Source of the DNA: Parus major
Lineage: Eukaryota; Chordata; Aves; Passeriformes; Paridae
Assembly (NCBI RefSeq): GCF_001522545.3
Contig: NC_031797.1
Coordinates: 2,210,204-2,274,203, forward strand
Reading direction: 5' to 3'
DNA: 64,000 nt
Position numbers and translations under genes: made by a program. Shown one piece after another: positions 22,998 through 58,532 of this stretch. Within the stretch, counting starts at the first letter, position 1, and every line of letters starts with the position of its first letter. The notes under the pieces are model-generated. The model ran no database searches. It saw nothing but the letters and a program-made list of their open reading frames with translations, and was not told the DNA's origin.

Positions 22998-25900
22998 TCT
23001 TTCCTCTTTTTTTTTCTTTTTCTTTTTGGGTTGTTTTTGTGGGTTTTTTCAAAGTACCGTACAAAAAAAAAAAAAAGTCCTCTTACAGTAACAAATACTG
23101 GGTTTACATTAGTAAACATCAACAGAAAGAGCAAAGAGCACTACTGCTGGTAATGGACAGCTCGGGGGGGGCAGGTTATTCTTTATTGCATATACCTAGA
23201 AACTAAAACCTCACGCAGCCACCACGTCCTCTCCGAGCACAAAGCCTCTGCTGGCACCTTGGGGGTGACACGGGGGAGCCTGGAGCCCCCCAGGAGCAGG
23301 GACACGGAGGGACAAGCCCCAAGCTGTGCCCCAGGGAGCAGGAACAGCCCTGTGGCACCCATGGGACGCGGGTGTGTGGCTCGGCTGGGGGACGTGGGGG
23401 TCACAAGCAGCAAAGCACAGCCCAGCGCCTCGAAACACGGCCGGGTTCAGAACGAGCCAAAGCAGCAAAGGACAAATCACAACGAGTTTATGCTGGGGGA
23501 GCTCCAGGCTGGCCTTCCACCCCAGGGAGAGCAGGGGAAAGCTGCTGTTCAGGGTGAAGCACCGTCAGGGAAAGGCAGCCCTGGGGAAGGGCATCTTCCT
23601 CCTCGTCGTACACAGGACGTGAGCAGTGCCCTGTCAAGGACAGGCCGCCAGCGGGCAGGAAGGCAGTGCTGGAAGGTGCAGAGGGGTGACTGTGAACCCC
23701 CCCTTGGGCTGTGGCTGGACAGCAGGAAGGGACAGCACAGGGAGAACAACAGAAATTCAGCCAAAAGGATAAAAACACAGGCTAAAGAGAAGCTGGAATT
23801 TCCCTGGGCAGCAGAGCCAGGTGAGCACCAAGCGAGTGTTGACAGGTGACAGCTTCAAGCTGAGACTCTTCCAGATGCTCAGCAGGTCCTGGCGTGAGCA
23901 GGGAGCAATCCCCCAAGGCAGGACTGGCCCCAGGCTCACGTTTAGGGGTGGTGGTGGAGGAACATGGAGCCCGTGGGATCAGAGGCTGAGGATCCAATCT
24001 GCCTACAGCCTGTCCTGTGAGGTGGGGATGTGCTGGAAGTGCAGGGACCAGCACAGGACCAGCAGAGTCCTCAGGCTGAAAAGGTGTGGAACACTAACAA
24101 AGCTTTGGAGTGTTGGTGCAGCCCCTGGCCACTCCACAGGCCCCAGGAGGCCTCTGCACAGAGCTGTGAGGACTGAGCCTCCCTGCCCCAGTCCCACATG
24201 CCCTCATCTCTCACATGCCCCAGTCCAAACTATTCCCTTAATCATCCCTGGCAGCTTTTCCCAAGTGATCCCCAAAACCAACCACAGCCTCTCCTGGGCC
24301 CCCACAGCTCCCCTGACCCGCTGCCTGCACCTGAGCACCAAACACTGACAAACCAGACCCAAAAACCAGGGCCCAGGGCCTGGAGAAGACATGCAGAGCA
24401 GGGAACGGGGCTGTACAGCTGAGCATAGGAGAGCTGCCACAAGCAACAGGAATGGGATGTTTGCTCCAGCAACCCCAGCTCCAGAAGGATCTGGGGACCA
24501 GCCCAGAGCAAGGCAAGCAGCAGAGCTGGCCAGGGAGGGAGGGACAGTGATCCCCAACACAGGTGGCACATCGAGGACAGGATGCAGGCAGTGTGAGCAC
24601 AGAGCACCCCATGGATCCAGCAGAACCAAAGCTGCAACGGGAGACAGAAGTGCCAAAGTCCACGGCATCCACCTGCCTGTCCCAAGGAGAGGGAATGAGC
24701 CACTCTGGCAAATCAAGAGGACCAAGAATGCTCTCCTCCAGCCAGGCAGCTGAGATAACCCAGGAAAGCAAATGCCACCATGGCCTCAATTCCCAGCTCA
24801 GCTTTTAAAGCTCTTCCAGGTCCACCTGGGCTGCCCTGGGGCCCTCTGAGCTCGGACACAGCGCCCTGCCCGCAGCAGCCGCCTGTGGTGGGCAGCCCTG
24901 CCCCGGCTCCATACAGTACCCACGATTGGAAGTGCTTTGCATACGTAGTTCACCATCATGCAGATACATTTCAGCATGCCCCGGGCCCCGTGGATGTGTC
25001 CTCCTGCAGCAGAGAGGTCCTTCATTCCAGGTAGGGCTCGTAGTGTGAGTTGGACTCCAGCCCTCTCCTGCTTCAGCTGCAGGGCCCGGGGCTGTGGCAG
25101 CCTGGCAGCTGCTGCCCACGCTGGGGGTGCCACTGGGGGCTCAGCAAACACCAGCACCAGGGGAGCAGCTGGTCACAAAAAGAACCATATTTACAGAGCT
25201 ACAGTCAGCTTCAATGGGTTACGTGTGCAGAGAGTCACCGAAACCGGCTGGAAACAACGAGCTGTGCATCCCACAGATCCTGCCAGGAAAAACACGGGTA
25301 CCAACACGGATTTCACAGCTTCGTTGGCACAGCTAAGGAGGGAGATTCACAGCTAAGCAGATCCTCCCTGCCCAGGCAGCAACACTCCAGAGGTGATTAT
25401 GACAAGAGGGAATGGTGGTGAGGTGGGGCACAGCACGGAGATCTCGGCCGGGGAGCCCCACAGAGGATGAGGTTTCTCCTTCCTAAATGTGTCTCTGCAC
25501 GCAAGAGCAGCACCCCTCGTACCAGACACCATCACAGCCTGCAAGGCCACCGAGGGAAGCGAGAGTGAAGGATGCACACACTCAATGGAGCCTCCTCCTC
25601 TGCCTCCTCTGGTGTCCAGGCAGGGAACCCCTCGGTCACAGCACCGAGGAATCAGGAACCAAAGCTCTACAGTGATGCGTAGCGGGGCGACCTGCCAGCA
25701 AGAAGGGGATCTGACCTGCTTATCAGGGAAGGGGAGGGGGCTGTGCTCATCCCCAGCGATTCAATCACAACTGGATCCCACCTCCTAGAGGCTGGAGCCC
25801 ACTGCAAATCTACAGCCCAGCCTTTCTGTCCCATCAGCCAACACGGGTTTCAGCTACTGACCAAAAGGGACATCAGGAACGGTCACAGACATCTCAGAGG

Positions 25901-26014
25901 CTCTGAAGGAGCAGGAGCACAGAGACTCAACTATACAGGGTGCAAGAGTCCAGAGCCAGAAAGCAGCGCCCTGGGGAGAAGCTGAAGGCAGCTGTTGTGT
26001 TGTGCATGGGCTGC
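22998..26014 (-). other. Probable PIK3R2 3' UTR
   Basis: Runs from the PIK3R2 stop at 26015-26017 to the AATAAA at 22992-22997. No coding similarity on either strand. The T-rich stretch 23003-23050 and A-run 23061-23075 lie near its end. The 3' limit is inferred from poly(A) signals only. Confidence 0.5.
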
Positions 26015-35939
<9,925 letters not shown>

Positions 35940-35947
35940 CCTCTCTG

Positions 35948-38900
35948 CTGGGGGAGAAGGGCTCTGAAGGGTGAGGCAGCACGTTCCAGGTGGAAGAGGA
36001 GGGCCCTCAGAGGCAGCTCTCCCCCATCAGCTCTCTGAACTGTCTCTGTGTGAACCGGCACCCCAGGAGCCTGGTCTGGGTGCCCCGGAGAGCTTAGGTG
36101 CAGCCCCTTTTCCTCAGCTTGAAACCACGATTCAACCAAATTATGGAGCAAAGGGAGAAGGAGACGAACATAATCCAGCACTGGTGAGTGGGCATGCAGC
36201 AAAGAAACCCGAGATCAGGGTCTGTTTCACCAAAAAAGCCAGTCTCTCGGAGTCTGGGGAGGAAAAGTACAGTAGGCTTCCAGCCTGGAGCAGCGTGGCA
36301 CACTACGTTCCCTTTCCCAGTGCCTGCAAAGAGAAGAAGAATTGTCACTGCACAGCCAAGCACCCCACACCCTCCTGACACGCCAACATTCAAACCAGGG
36401 GTTCACCTGAGAGAGGCAGGACTCGTTTCTCTCCTACCTAGCAGCTGATGCTGAGCCCTGGATCCCAGCAGGGCATGCTAATCCTGATTTACACTCCCAA
36501 AAGCAAGTGAGGAGCCAGTGGCTGTGGGCAGGAACGCTACCTCCCCTCTGCTACAGCCAGGCACCAGCTCTGCATCTCAAAGAGGTTCACCCCTGCTTCT
36601 TCAGCTTACCCTCCTCGCAGCACTTATGCAAACAAGGAGACAACAAGTGGGACAAAACAGCCTTTATGCAGGATAATTTTTGCATACAGAAAAGGGTGAC
36701 CCTGCACCCACCAGCTGCAGGCCCTGAACAGGAGGAGAACAAACAGATTTAACCCTCCCTTGTTAAATCGATTAAATTTCACAGTTCACCTTTACATCTT
36801 GCCATGCAATCCCCCACAAAGGCATCTTCTGAAGGGAGCTGCCCACAAATGTAGGTTAACCACGCTTTCAGCAAAAGGCTTTCGAGATGCACTGCCATTC
36901 CCACAGAGCAGCACTTCAAAGCTTTGCTCTGAGCAAAAAGTCAATTTTTGAACTTTTCAAAAGCAACAGCAGCAGCATCAAGTGCAGGCATAGGTTTTTT
37001 TCGCAGAGATGGAGGCAAAAAGGAGTTAAAATAATCTTTAGAAGCCTTCAAGTCTACTTAGAGCTCCTAACTGCCTTTCAGCTATTCAGAGAGAAATTGA
37101 ATATGCTGCCTGCCCTGCCCAGAAATCCACCAAAAAGAATAAACCTGGGTTATAACATGTTGCTGAAGAGATGTACGAGCTGGGACATTCCCACCAGCCA
37201 GGCACGTCCTCTTTTCCCATCCCCTCCTGGCTGCACAGGCCAGTTTTCCACCTCCCTCAGGCAAATCCCAGAGTTCTGGTTCCCGCAGAAATGGCGTGCA
37301 GCCGAGGACCAGACCTACAAGGCACCAGGGCAGCCAGAACCCAGCCTTCCCAGGGACACCCTGGGCCTGCTCAAACGCTGCAGGTCCTGTTAAAGGCTTG
37401 AGCTGTTTTGGCCCAGAAACCACCAAACCCAGCTCAAATTCTTGAGTCTCATCTGAAAACTATTACCAAGCAGGAAGGTGCTTCTCAGGGCTGTGAGATC
37501 CTGGGGAGAAGGAGGCAAGAAGGCAAAGGGAGCCAGGACACTCTTCCCAGAGAGGTCAGTGAACAACCAAGCACGGCATGAAGCCAGGGCTGCTCCGACT
37601 GCTGGTTGGACTCTGTGACAGGCACCAACGGTGGTGATCTGCAGGATTTCAAAATAGCTCTTCTGGGCCAGCAGCAGGTTACAGTTCATATCAGCTACAA
37701 ATCCTTCTTTTCTCCTGCACGTGGTATCAGCCCTGCACGTGTCACCACATCTGCACGTGCTGCCGCAAAGGCTGAGATCAGGGTGAGTCCCCGGAGAGGA
37801 GCCAACCCCACCTCTCAACCAGGCTCTCCAGCCCGGCTCCAAGGCTCCTTCCCTTGACAAGGACAAAAGGCACAAAGAGGCCATGGCACAGGAAACCTGT
37901 GCAGCAGCCAGAGCCCGCACCGCCTGCCTGAGCTCGGGCAGGCGTCCCAGCCAGGCTGTCTTTGCCATGAATGAACAGGCACTGCCCGCGGGGAGGTGAG
38001 GCACTTGCGGCCAGAGGCGGGAGAGGAACAGGATTGAGCCTGATCCAGCTTGCTGGAGAGCTTCTCCAGAACTCCAGGAGCAACACCAGACTGCAGAATT
38101 CATGGAAAGACCCTACAGAGGTTTCTGATGTTCACGGGGGAAGCAGCACATCCCAGCATGGCCGCTGTGAAAGCTCCCACCACACTGGGATGGTGGCTGC
38201 CGGGAACTCGCAGCCGAGCCCGCATTTCCCCAATCCAACCAGCCCCAGCCAGGAAAATATTACTTCATAATGCAGAGCATAAAGAGAGATTTATGACTAG
38301 GCTCACTGGCTGCCCCTCTGAGTGCTGCCTGTCAGGGTCCCCCAGAGTGGAGTCGCCGTGCCGGGGGCACTGTCTGAATGCCAAGGGCCTGAGTGGCCAC
38401 TGCCCGCTGGCCATGGCGCTGGCAGCTCCCCCTCCTCCCGGGGAGGACAGACCCCAGAGTGGCTCCTCCCGGGGAGGACAGACCCCAGAGTACACCCAGA
38501 GGCAGCAGAGCCCAGCCCCAGCAGGGTCAATGCTCCCCCAGCTCCCACCCGCAGCTCCCAGCCCCGACTCCAGGCGCCTCCGACAAGCCGGTGCAGCTGA
38601 AGAGGCTGGAAGGACAAAACGCTCAGGCCCGGCAAACTTGTTCAGTAGCTTTTAAAAGCAGATCTGCGTGGAGGGGTGGGAAGAGGAGAATGACTCTGGA
38701 GCAGCGAACGTCTCCAAAAAGCAGGTCCCGCAGCTTCTTCCAACCGACTCCTTCCACAACTTTCTTCCCTGGGGTGGGAACGCAGGCACAGCTCTGTGCC
38801 ACCGCGCTCTCCGTGTCCCAGCGGGTCACTGGGCACACGAAAAGATCCAGAGAACTCAGAGCCAGGCTATTCCTGGAGAAGCCTCACCTGCTTTCCCCAC

Positions 38901-41900
38901 GTTCAGCCCAGGTGGGCACTGAGTGCTCGTGAACACGAGTGAGGAGCCCCCCAGGAGACCCAAATCCTCATGGCTAATGCCGGCACCGTCCTCTCCAGGA
39001 GCAACAGTTGTCGTCTGTCCTGCCACGGACCCAGCCAGAGGCTTCTCTGGCTGAGCTGCAGGAAAGCTCTGCACCCTCAGAGAGCAGCTGACAGAGTCTT
39101 TGGGGATTGGGAACACACACTTCCCAAAGCTCTGGAACAGCTCCTTGGAGGGAAGGCAGTGCTGAGAGGCCAGGACACGCACAAGCCTGTCGGCTGGAAG
39201 CACACCTCCGAGCTGGAGAGAGGCAGCACCTTGCCAAAAGATTTCTGCTGGGCCCAGCTCCAGGTTTGCTCGGCTCTCAGAGAGGAACCTCGTGTCTGTG
39301 CTGGCGAGCACTTGCTTAGTTAGGCTGCTCTGAAAATCCCATGCATCAGACAGCTAAATACCTTTGGTAAATCTATCTCAGTGCCCAGAAACAATCCCTC
39401 GATTCATTAACTGCTGTCAATACTTTCTTTGTTTAACACATCGGTTTGAAACAAAAAACACATTACGAGTCTTTTTGTCTGTGCCCAGCACATAAATAAA
39501 AGCATCTTAACATTTTAAATGTGGTTCCTGTGCTTTTTAACCCAGTTCCAAATGCAGTTCAAAGTGCAGCTTGACTTGAAGCGAGACTGAGTTACTTTCC
39601 TACCAGAGAAGGGAAAGAATGCATAAAAATATTTAAAAGAAGAATATGCTCACAACAGTGTACACAGCTCCAATCTCTCCAAGTTACATCAGATCCTCAG
39701 CAAGCAAAACAAACACCATATCGAGATTGAACTGCAAGTTACAGACAAAAAGAAGAAACTTTTCCTTTAATAAAATGATAAAATAGAACAATGCAATGAT
39801 GGATGGGAATAAAAACGGACAGGGAATTGCCTGCCATGGTGACATCTGCTGCTGCATCACATCCTTCTGACCCATGCAGCCAGGGCAGTTCTGATGGCCT
39901 CAGCTCCTGAAGCTGGCAATGGCAAACACACCACGGGTCATCCTGTGCCCAGCAGCACCCACAACACCGAGTGGCAGAGGCAGAGAGGGCAAGAGCTTGC
40001 CAACCCCTGATTTACAGTCAGGACAAACAGCCCAGCAAATCCCTGCTCTCCCAGGCAGCTTCCAGGGCCCGCTGCCTCCCCAGCAGGAACAATGACTGGA
40101 AAAATGTCTCGGGAGGCTGGAGCCATGAGCGAGGCTGTGGAAGAGGCAGCAGTGCCACGAGGAGCTGTGGGGGAAGGAGCTGGGAGAGCCTGCAGGGAGC
40201 TGGAGCGGGCGGGAAGCGGAGCTGGACACGCTCCAGCAGCTGCCCCTGGGGAAGCGGCCAGCGGAGCAGGGAGAGCTGGAGCTGGGGCTGGCCACGGTGA
40301 TGCCAAGCCAGCTGGTATTTCCTTCCAAACAGGGAAAAGCTGCAGGGGAGGAGGGGAGTTATGCCTGAGCAGTGCCCCAACCAGGCATGGGACAGCCGAG
40401 GCCGTTTTCACCTCCTCTCTTCCCCAGAAATGCTTCCCAGGCAGCAGCAGATCCCCAGGAGCCGCAGCTCCTGCCCACAGCCACAAGCCACCCTTTGCCA
40501 GGGACACAGAGCATTTACTGCTCATGCCTGAGTTTCATTAAATATTTTGCTTTATTCACCAAAGCCCGAGGAAGTGAAGGAATATCTGAAATATTTCACT
40601 GAAAAGGTCAATGTCATGATTAGCAGCGACACGAGGAGCTGAAGAAACCAGGATGACCAACACCTTCCTCACTTTTGGGAGACCACTGGAGGTCCCAGAG
40701 ACCTCCTGCCCAAAGGCTGAACAGCATGAGAGCACCTCAGTCTGCACACCTACCCCCAGATTCCTCATACTGTCCACAGGCTTCTCCTGACACTGAACTT
40801 CCTTGCTCCAGCTGAAGCTTGTTCTTTCTTAACCACCTCACAAACTTTCTCCTCCTGCCTACGAGAGCTTTTTATTTGAACTGAGACTTTTATTTGCTGG
40901 CACTGGGCAGAGAAGGATTCAGCACCCAACACCAGCCCTGTCAGGCTGCTCTTACACCATCCCCCATGCAGCAAGAACACACTAATTCCATTTTAGGAGC
41001 ATTCACGGAGCTGGCTTTAGGGATATAGAAACCCAGGAGCTGTATTTTGGCAAAAAAATCACAGTTCTAAAAAAAACCTGAGTACATGAAAAAAAAAATC
41101 CAACTGCTCTTGCTAACTTATCTGCTTAAAATCACATTCCCCGGGGTATTTGGAATTTATATGATTTATTAGCAGCTCTGCACAGCTCAGCAATCACATG
41201 AAGTAACCGACAAGGTAAGAAGCACCCAAGTTAATAGACCAGCATGATTTGGATACTGGTGAGAGAGCCAAGACCTTCCAACTTGAGAAATCCACCATCC
41301 CTTCCTGTCTGCTTTTCATCTTCCATTACCCAGCTACTTTAGCTCCAAGCTGCGGCTCCAGAGATTCCCAGAGGAATTAAAAGAGCCCTCGATATTATAA
41401 ATACTCTTTTTCATTGTAAACACACCCCGGCACTCAGAGCTCTGACATGGCTCCAAACTGGCTCCGCAAACCACTCTGCTCCTCGCCACATTCCAGCTGA
41501 GCCGCGCTTTCCCTTCCAACCCAGCGCTTTTGTCCAAGCGAGACCCAACTGCAGGCAGAGAGGATTTTCCTGTGTGCTTAAAACCTTGTTCCAGCGAGTT
41601 GGGAACGCTGGGTTTTGGGGCAGAGAACAGCTTTAGGAGGATCGAGTCCGTGCCACAAACGGCGCAGGCAGATGGAAGCACGAGCTGCCCACGTCAAAGA
41701 GGGTCACCAAAGAAACCAAACCATGGCTTGGGACTTTCCCACATCGTGGAAGGCTAGAGAAGAGCCCAGTCCAGCCTCGGGGACACACCAGCCCTTGGCA
41801 TGTCAGGGAAGGGTGGAGGAATGGCCAGGAAAGCAGTGATTTAGGCTATATTTACTCAGCTGTCTCCATTCTCTGCTCTCACAGAGAAAGTCACAGGGCC

Positions 41901-42820
41901 AGTTCCCCAGCGGCTCCAAGAGCTGCTTGGGAAATCAAAGCCGCGCATTAATGGGAGGAGAGGCAGCCACGGCTCCATTGAAAGGCAACGCTGGGGCCAC
42001 TCCAGCTCTTCACAGCTCTCATTTTTCAGCAGTTTTGCCCGCTGGCTTTATCTCCCATCGATCACAGACCTCCAGTTTAGGAGGTGCATGACCACGGGAA
42101 TCTTCCTCCTCAAGGGGCTGAGAAACATCCACAGGAAGAGAAGAAATGCAATGACCAACCTCCCGAGGAAGCAGTGGGGGGGCTCATCCCAGAACCAGGG
42201 TTTGGGGGATGATGTTAAGACACATCAAAGCCACCCTTGGGCACATCCCTGGGGCACCAGCTGCAGCCTGGGAACTGCTGGGGCCGAACTGCCCCCGGGC
42301 AGGAGGACCAGAGCTGGGACCCAGCGAGGCCTCTCTTTTCTGGCTTCACCGCCCCCAGGGGTGCCCAGGACTCTCGGAAACAGGGACCGACCCGTGCCGA
42401 GGGTGCCCCTGCACTGTCACCACTGTGGGGACAGTGGCACGGGGGGAACCTCTGATGGCACTGCTGGGTTGCAGACAAGCCGGAGGGATCNNNNNNNNNN
42501 NNNNNNNNNNNNNNNNNNNNNNNNNNNNNNNNNNNNNNNNNNNNNNNNNNNNNNNNNNNNNNNNNNNNNNNNNNNNNNNNNNNNNNNNNNNNNNNNNNNN
42601 NNNNNNNNNNNNNNNNNNNNNNNNNNNNNNNNNNNNNNNNNNNNNNNNNNNNNNNNNNNNNNNNNNNNNNNNNNNNNNNNNNNNNNNNNNNNNNNNNNNN
42701 NNNNNNNNNNNNNNNNNNNNNNNNNNNNNNNNNNNNNNNNNNNNNNNNNNNNNNNNNNNNNNNNNNNNNNNNNNNNNCACAGGGACAGCCCTGGGGGAAT
42801 CGGGAAGCACAGCCCTGGCA
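35948..42820 (-). other. Probable PIK3R2 first intron
   Basis: Lies between the acceptor just upstream of the ATG and the CpG island near 43 kb. No coding exon recognised. AT-richer islands at about 36640-37170 and 39340-39800 contrast with GC-rich surroundings. A 33-bp-spaced duplicated GC palindrome sits at 38430-38491. The intron call rests on the splice-acceptor motif and the island, not on a transcript. Confidence 0.5.
42491..42777. other. Assembly gap (N)
   Basis: Run of N at the inner edge of the CpG island. Flanking sequence after it has short repeats of a CAGCCCTGG type. Confidence 1.
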
Positions 42821-42837
42821 TCACGGCGAAGCACTGC

Positions 42838-43395
42838 CCTGGCAGCGGGACCCTTGCGCCGGAAGCTCCCGAAGGGTCCGAGGTTTTTCCTCGAGGTTGC
42901 CCCATGAGGAACAGAGCCTCGGCCCAGGACCCACCCCGGTGCTCCCCGCCAAGCCCCGGGGCGCCTCACGCTGATGGGGTCCTGACACCCACCCTAGGCC
43001 GGGTTCTGATCCGGGCCCGATCACCCCGATCCCCCCGATCCCGCCGATCCCGGCCCCGCCGCACCTCTCGGCCGGCCCCATCCGCCGCCGCTCGCCTCCA
43101 GCCCGCTGCTGCCTCCGGCCCGGCGGAGCCTTGGACAGGCCCGAGCGGCGCCGGAACGCTCCGAACCCGCCCCGGAAACAGCCGACAGCAGCCGAGAGAG
43201 AACGGAACTGCCCGAATCTATCCCGGAAATAACCGACAGCAGACGACAGAGGACGGAGCTGCCCGAAGACTCCGGCACCGCCCCTTTCTTGGCCCGAAGC
43301 CATCGGGGCCCCGCCCCTCGCGCGAGCCGCTCCGGAAGGAGCCGAGGGAGCCCGAAGGGAGAGCGCGGCGGCGCCCCCTGGTGGCGAGAGAAGCA
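42838..43395 (-). promoter_or_regulatory. CpG island, likely PIK3R2 promoter and 5' non-coding exon
   Basis: Dense CG dinucleotides and GC boxes (CCCCGCCCCT-type) with no TATA. It lies between the 3' end of MAST3 and the coding start of PIK3R2, both on the - strand, so it best serves PIK3R2. It contains a 51-bp tandem duplication. The exact transcription start and donor cannot be read from the sequence. Confidence 0.6.
43171..43272. repeat. 51-bp tandem duplication in the CpG island
   Basis: Two diverged copies, 43171-43221 and 43222-43272, both starting CCCGGAAA and sharing CCGACAGCAG and GAACTGCCCGAA / GAGCTGCCCGAA. Confidence 0.85.
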
Positions 43396-43401
43396 TCGGG
43401 C

Positions 43402-43684
43402 ACCGGGATTGAACCGGGATAGAACTGGGATAAAACCGGGATAGAACCGGGATAAAACCGGGATAGAACCGGGATTGAACTGAGATAGAACCGGGATAGA
43501 ACCGGGATTGAACCTGAATAGAACCAGGATTGAACCGGGGTTGAGCCAGGATTGAACCGGGATTGAACTGGGATTGAACCGGGATTAAACCTGACTAGAA
43601 CCAGGATTGAACCGGAATTGAGCCAGGATTGAACCAGGATTGAACTGGGATTGAACCGGGATAGAACCGGGATTGAACTGGGAA
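43402..43684. repeat. 11-bp minisatellite, about 25 copies
   Basis: Consensus AACCGGGATAG / AACCGGGATTG repeated in strict 11-bp register. It decays into looser CACCGGGA-type repeats up to about 44000. On the - strand it gives an 11-residue periodic open frame with no biological meaning. Confidence 0.95.
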
Positions 43685-44177
43685 CGAGGCACAGCACCGG
43701 GAATTACACCGGGATTGCATCAGGCACCAGGACTGCACTGGACACCGGGATTGCACCGGGAACAGGGCACAGCACCGGGCACTGGACACTGGGCACAGCA
43801 CCGGACATGGGGCAATGCACCGGGACTGCACCGGGGACAGAGCATGGGGCACAGATTTGGGAATGGGGCACACCTGGGAGTGGGGCATGGCACTGAGTAC
43901 GGGGCTCTGCCCTGGGCACAGCTCACCGTGCTGGCACCGCACCCGGGGTGTGGGACCAGGCTCCGGGCACTGGCACCGCACCGAGCACCCACAGCCGGGA
44001 CCCGGTGCCGGAGCCAGGCTGGGTGCCAGCCACGCCGGTGCCACTGCAGGGCCACCTCCCGTCCCCTCCCACCTGTGCTGGGACCCCGTTCACCCCTTGC
44101 CATCGCCCCCAGAGCGGGCACTCACTGCCCTGCACGCTCCAGTGCCACTGGACACCACACTCAGCGCAAGGAACGAT

Positions 44178-45695
44178 TTTAATCCAACATAAAACTTCCC
44201 GAAGGTACGAACAGAGCCGGGCACTGAGCAGGAAGACACAGTCCCCTTGGCCTTGAAGACATTTCCCATTTAAAAAAATCTTCTTCCCACCCTATCCACG
44301 CCACTGGGGCGCAGCCAATCCCCCCCATCCCACCGTGCCAGTGGGCAGGGGGTGCCCGGTGTGTCCCCAAAACCCCGCTGCCTTTCCGAGACCTTAATAC
44401 AGAGAGAGGAGGGAGAAGCAAAGGAAACACGGAGCAGCTCTGGTTGCTCGTTTTTGGGGGGTTTAACAGCACCAGTTGAACGGGAGAAGCGGGATACGGA
44501 GCCTGGCACAAACCACACGTGCACAAAAGAATCCAACACACAGCCCAAAAATCCACCGGGGGCACGGTGATGCCTGGTGGCAGCGGGGTCGGCAAACCAG
44601 GGATGTCCCCCTGTCACCGTCACGGTGCTCGGAGCACCACGGCACCAAACCACGGCGGGCAGGGGGAAAACCGGAACATGCATCAAACAAATGGAAACAT
44701 TTATATCCCAGAAAACGGTAGAAATGGGGAGGAAATGCTGGGTCGAGCTGTCGTTTGTTGGATAAAGAGCAACGGAGGGGGAAAGAAAGGGATGAAATTC
44801 CCAAATTACAAGTGAAGCAGCACAGGTGCTCACTGGGTTGGAGAGACTTCAAAAAAAAAAAAAGAATAAAAGATGAATTGAGATTTTGTAGGTGTCTGTG
44901 CACTGACCAACCAACACCATGGGATTTTGTGTGAGAGGAATGGAAAGAGCAAAAACTGACCCTAAAAATCCCATTAATATTCCCATCTGGGGAACATCTG
45001 TTTTCCCCACCTGGAAGGGCCAATGGAGCCAGGTGGCTATAAAATCTCCAAATAAAATAATTAAACCTTTTTTATATCTCCTATAAGCTTATAAAATGAT
45101 CCGTATGCTCATCATCTGATGATCCATATGCAAAGAACATCCCCCACCTCTGCATCCCAGCATTTGGGGGATGTTGCTGTGGATTTGGGGTTTTCTTTAA
45201 ATTTTAAATATTAGAATTAAGGGGTTCTTAGGAGATCCGGGGAGTTTCCAGCTAGAATTGAAGTTAAAAAGTAGGGAAAAGCAAGTGGGTTAGAAAACAG
45301 TGGGCTGGGAGCTGGGAGACGCACGGGAAAGGCTGGGACTCCCAGAGCTGGGTTGGCCCCTGCGACAGTCCTGCACTGCCCGTTTAGCTTATAAAAAGTA
45401 ATAAATTAATTAAGGAATATTTGCATCAAGTCCTTTCTGTACACAGAGGTTGGGGCCCAGCTGGGGAAACGCCTCTGCCGGAAAAGCTCCTGCGTCTCTA
45501 TAAAAATATGAGCATCTTTCAGGGAGTACAAAAAGCCTTCCAGGGGGGCAAAGTGCCGGGGCACAGCTGGCCCGGCCAGGGTCCAGAGCGGCTCCGGGGA
45601 CGTTTCTCTCATGGATTTGCCGCACAGGACGGGGTGCTGGGGAGGCACTGGGATGCCACAGGGAGCCTGAACCATCCCTGGTGCCAGTGTGGGGC
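44178..45695 (-). other. Probable MAST3 3' UTR
   Basis: From the MAST3 stop codon to an ATTAAA poly(A) signal at 44178-44183 (- strand). Length about 1.5 kb, similar to mammals. AT-rich around 45030-45420. Confidence 0.55.

Positions 45696-58532
<12,837 letters not shown>

Noticed and set aside
42088..43422. 444-codon + strand frame
   Set aside because: Contains the 42491-42777 Ns and lies in the CpG island; no conserved protein content.
43218..43697. Periodic 159-codon - strand frame (SIPVLSRF type repeat)
   Set aside because: Direct product of the 11-bp minisatellite: 33 bp is three units, so the frames stay open without selection.
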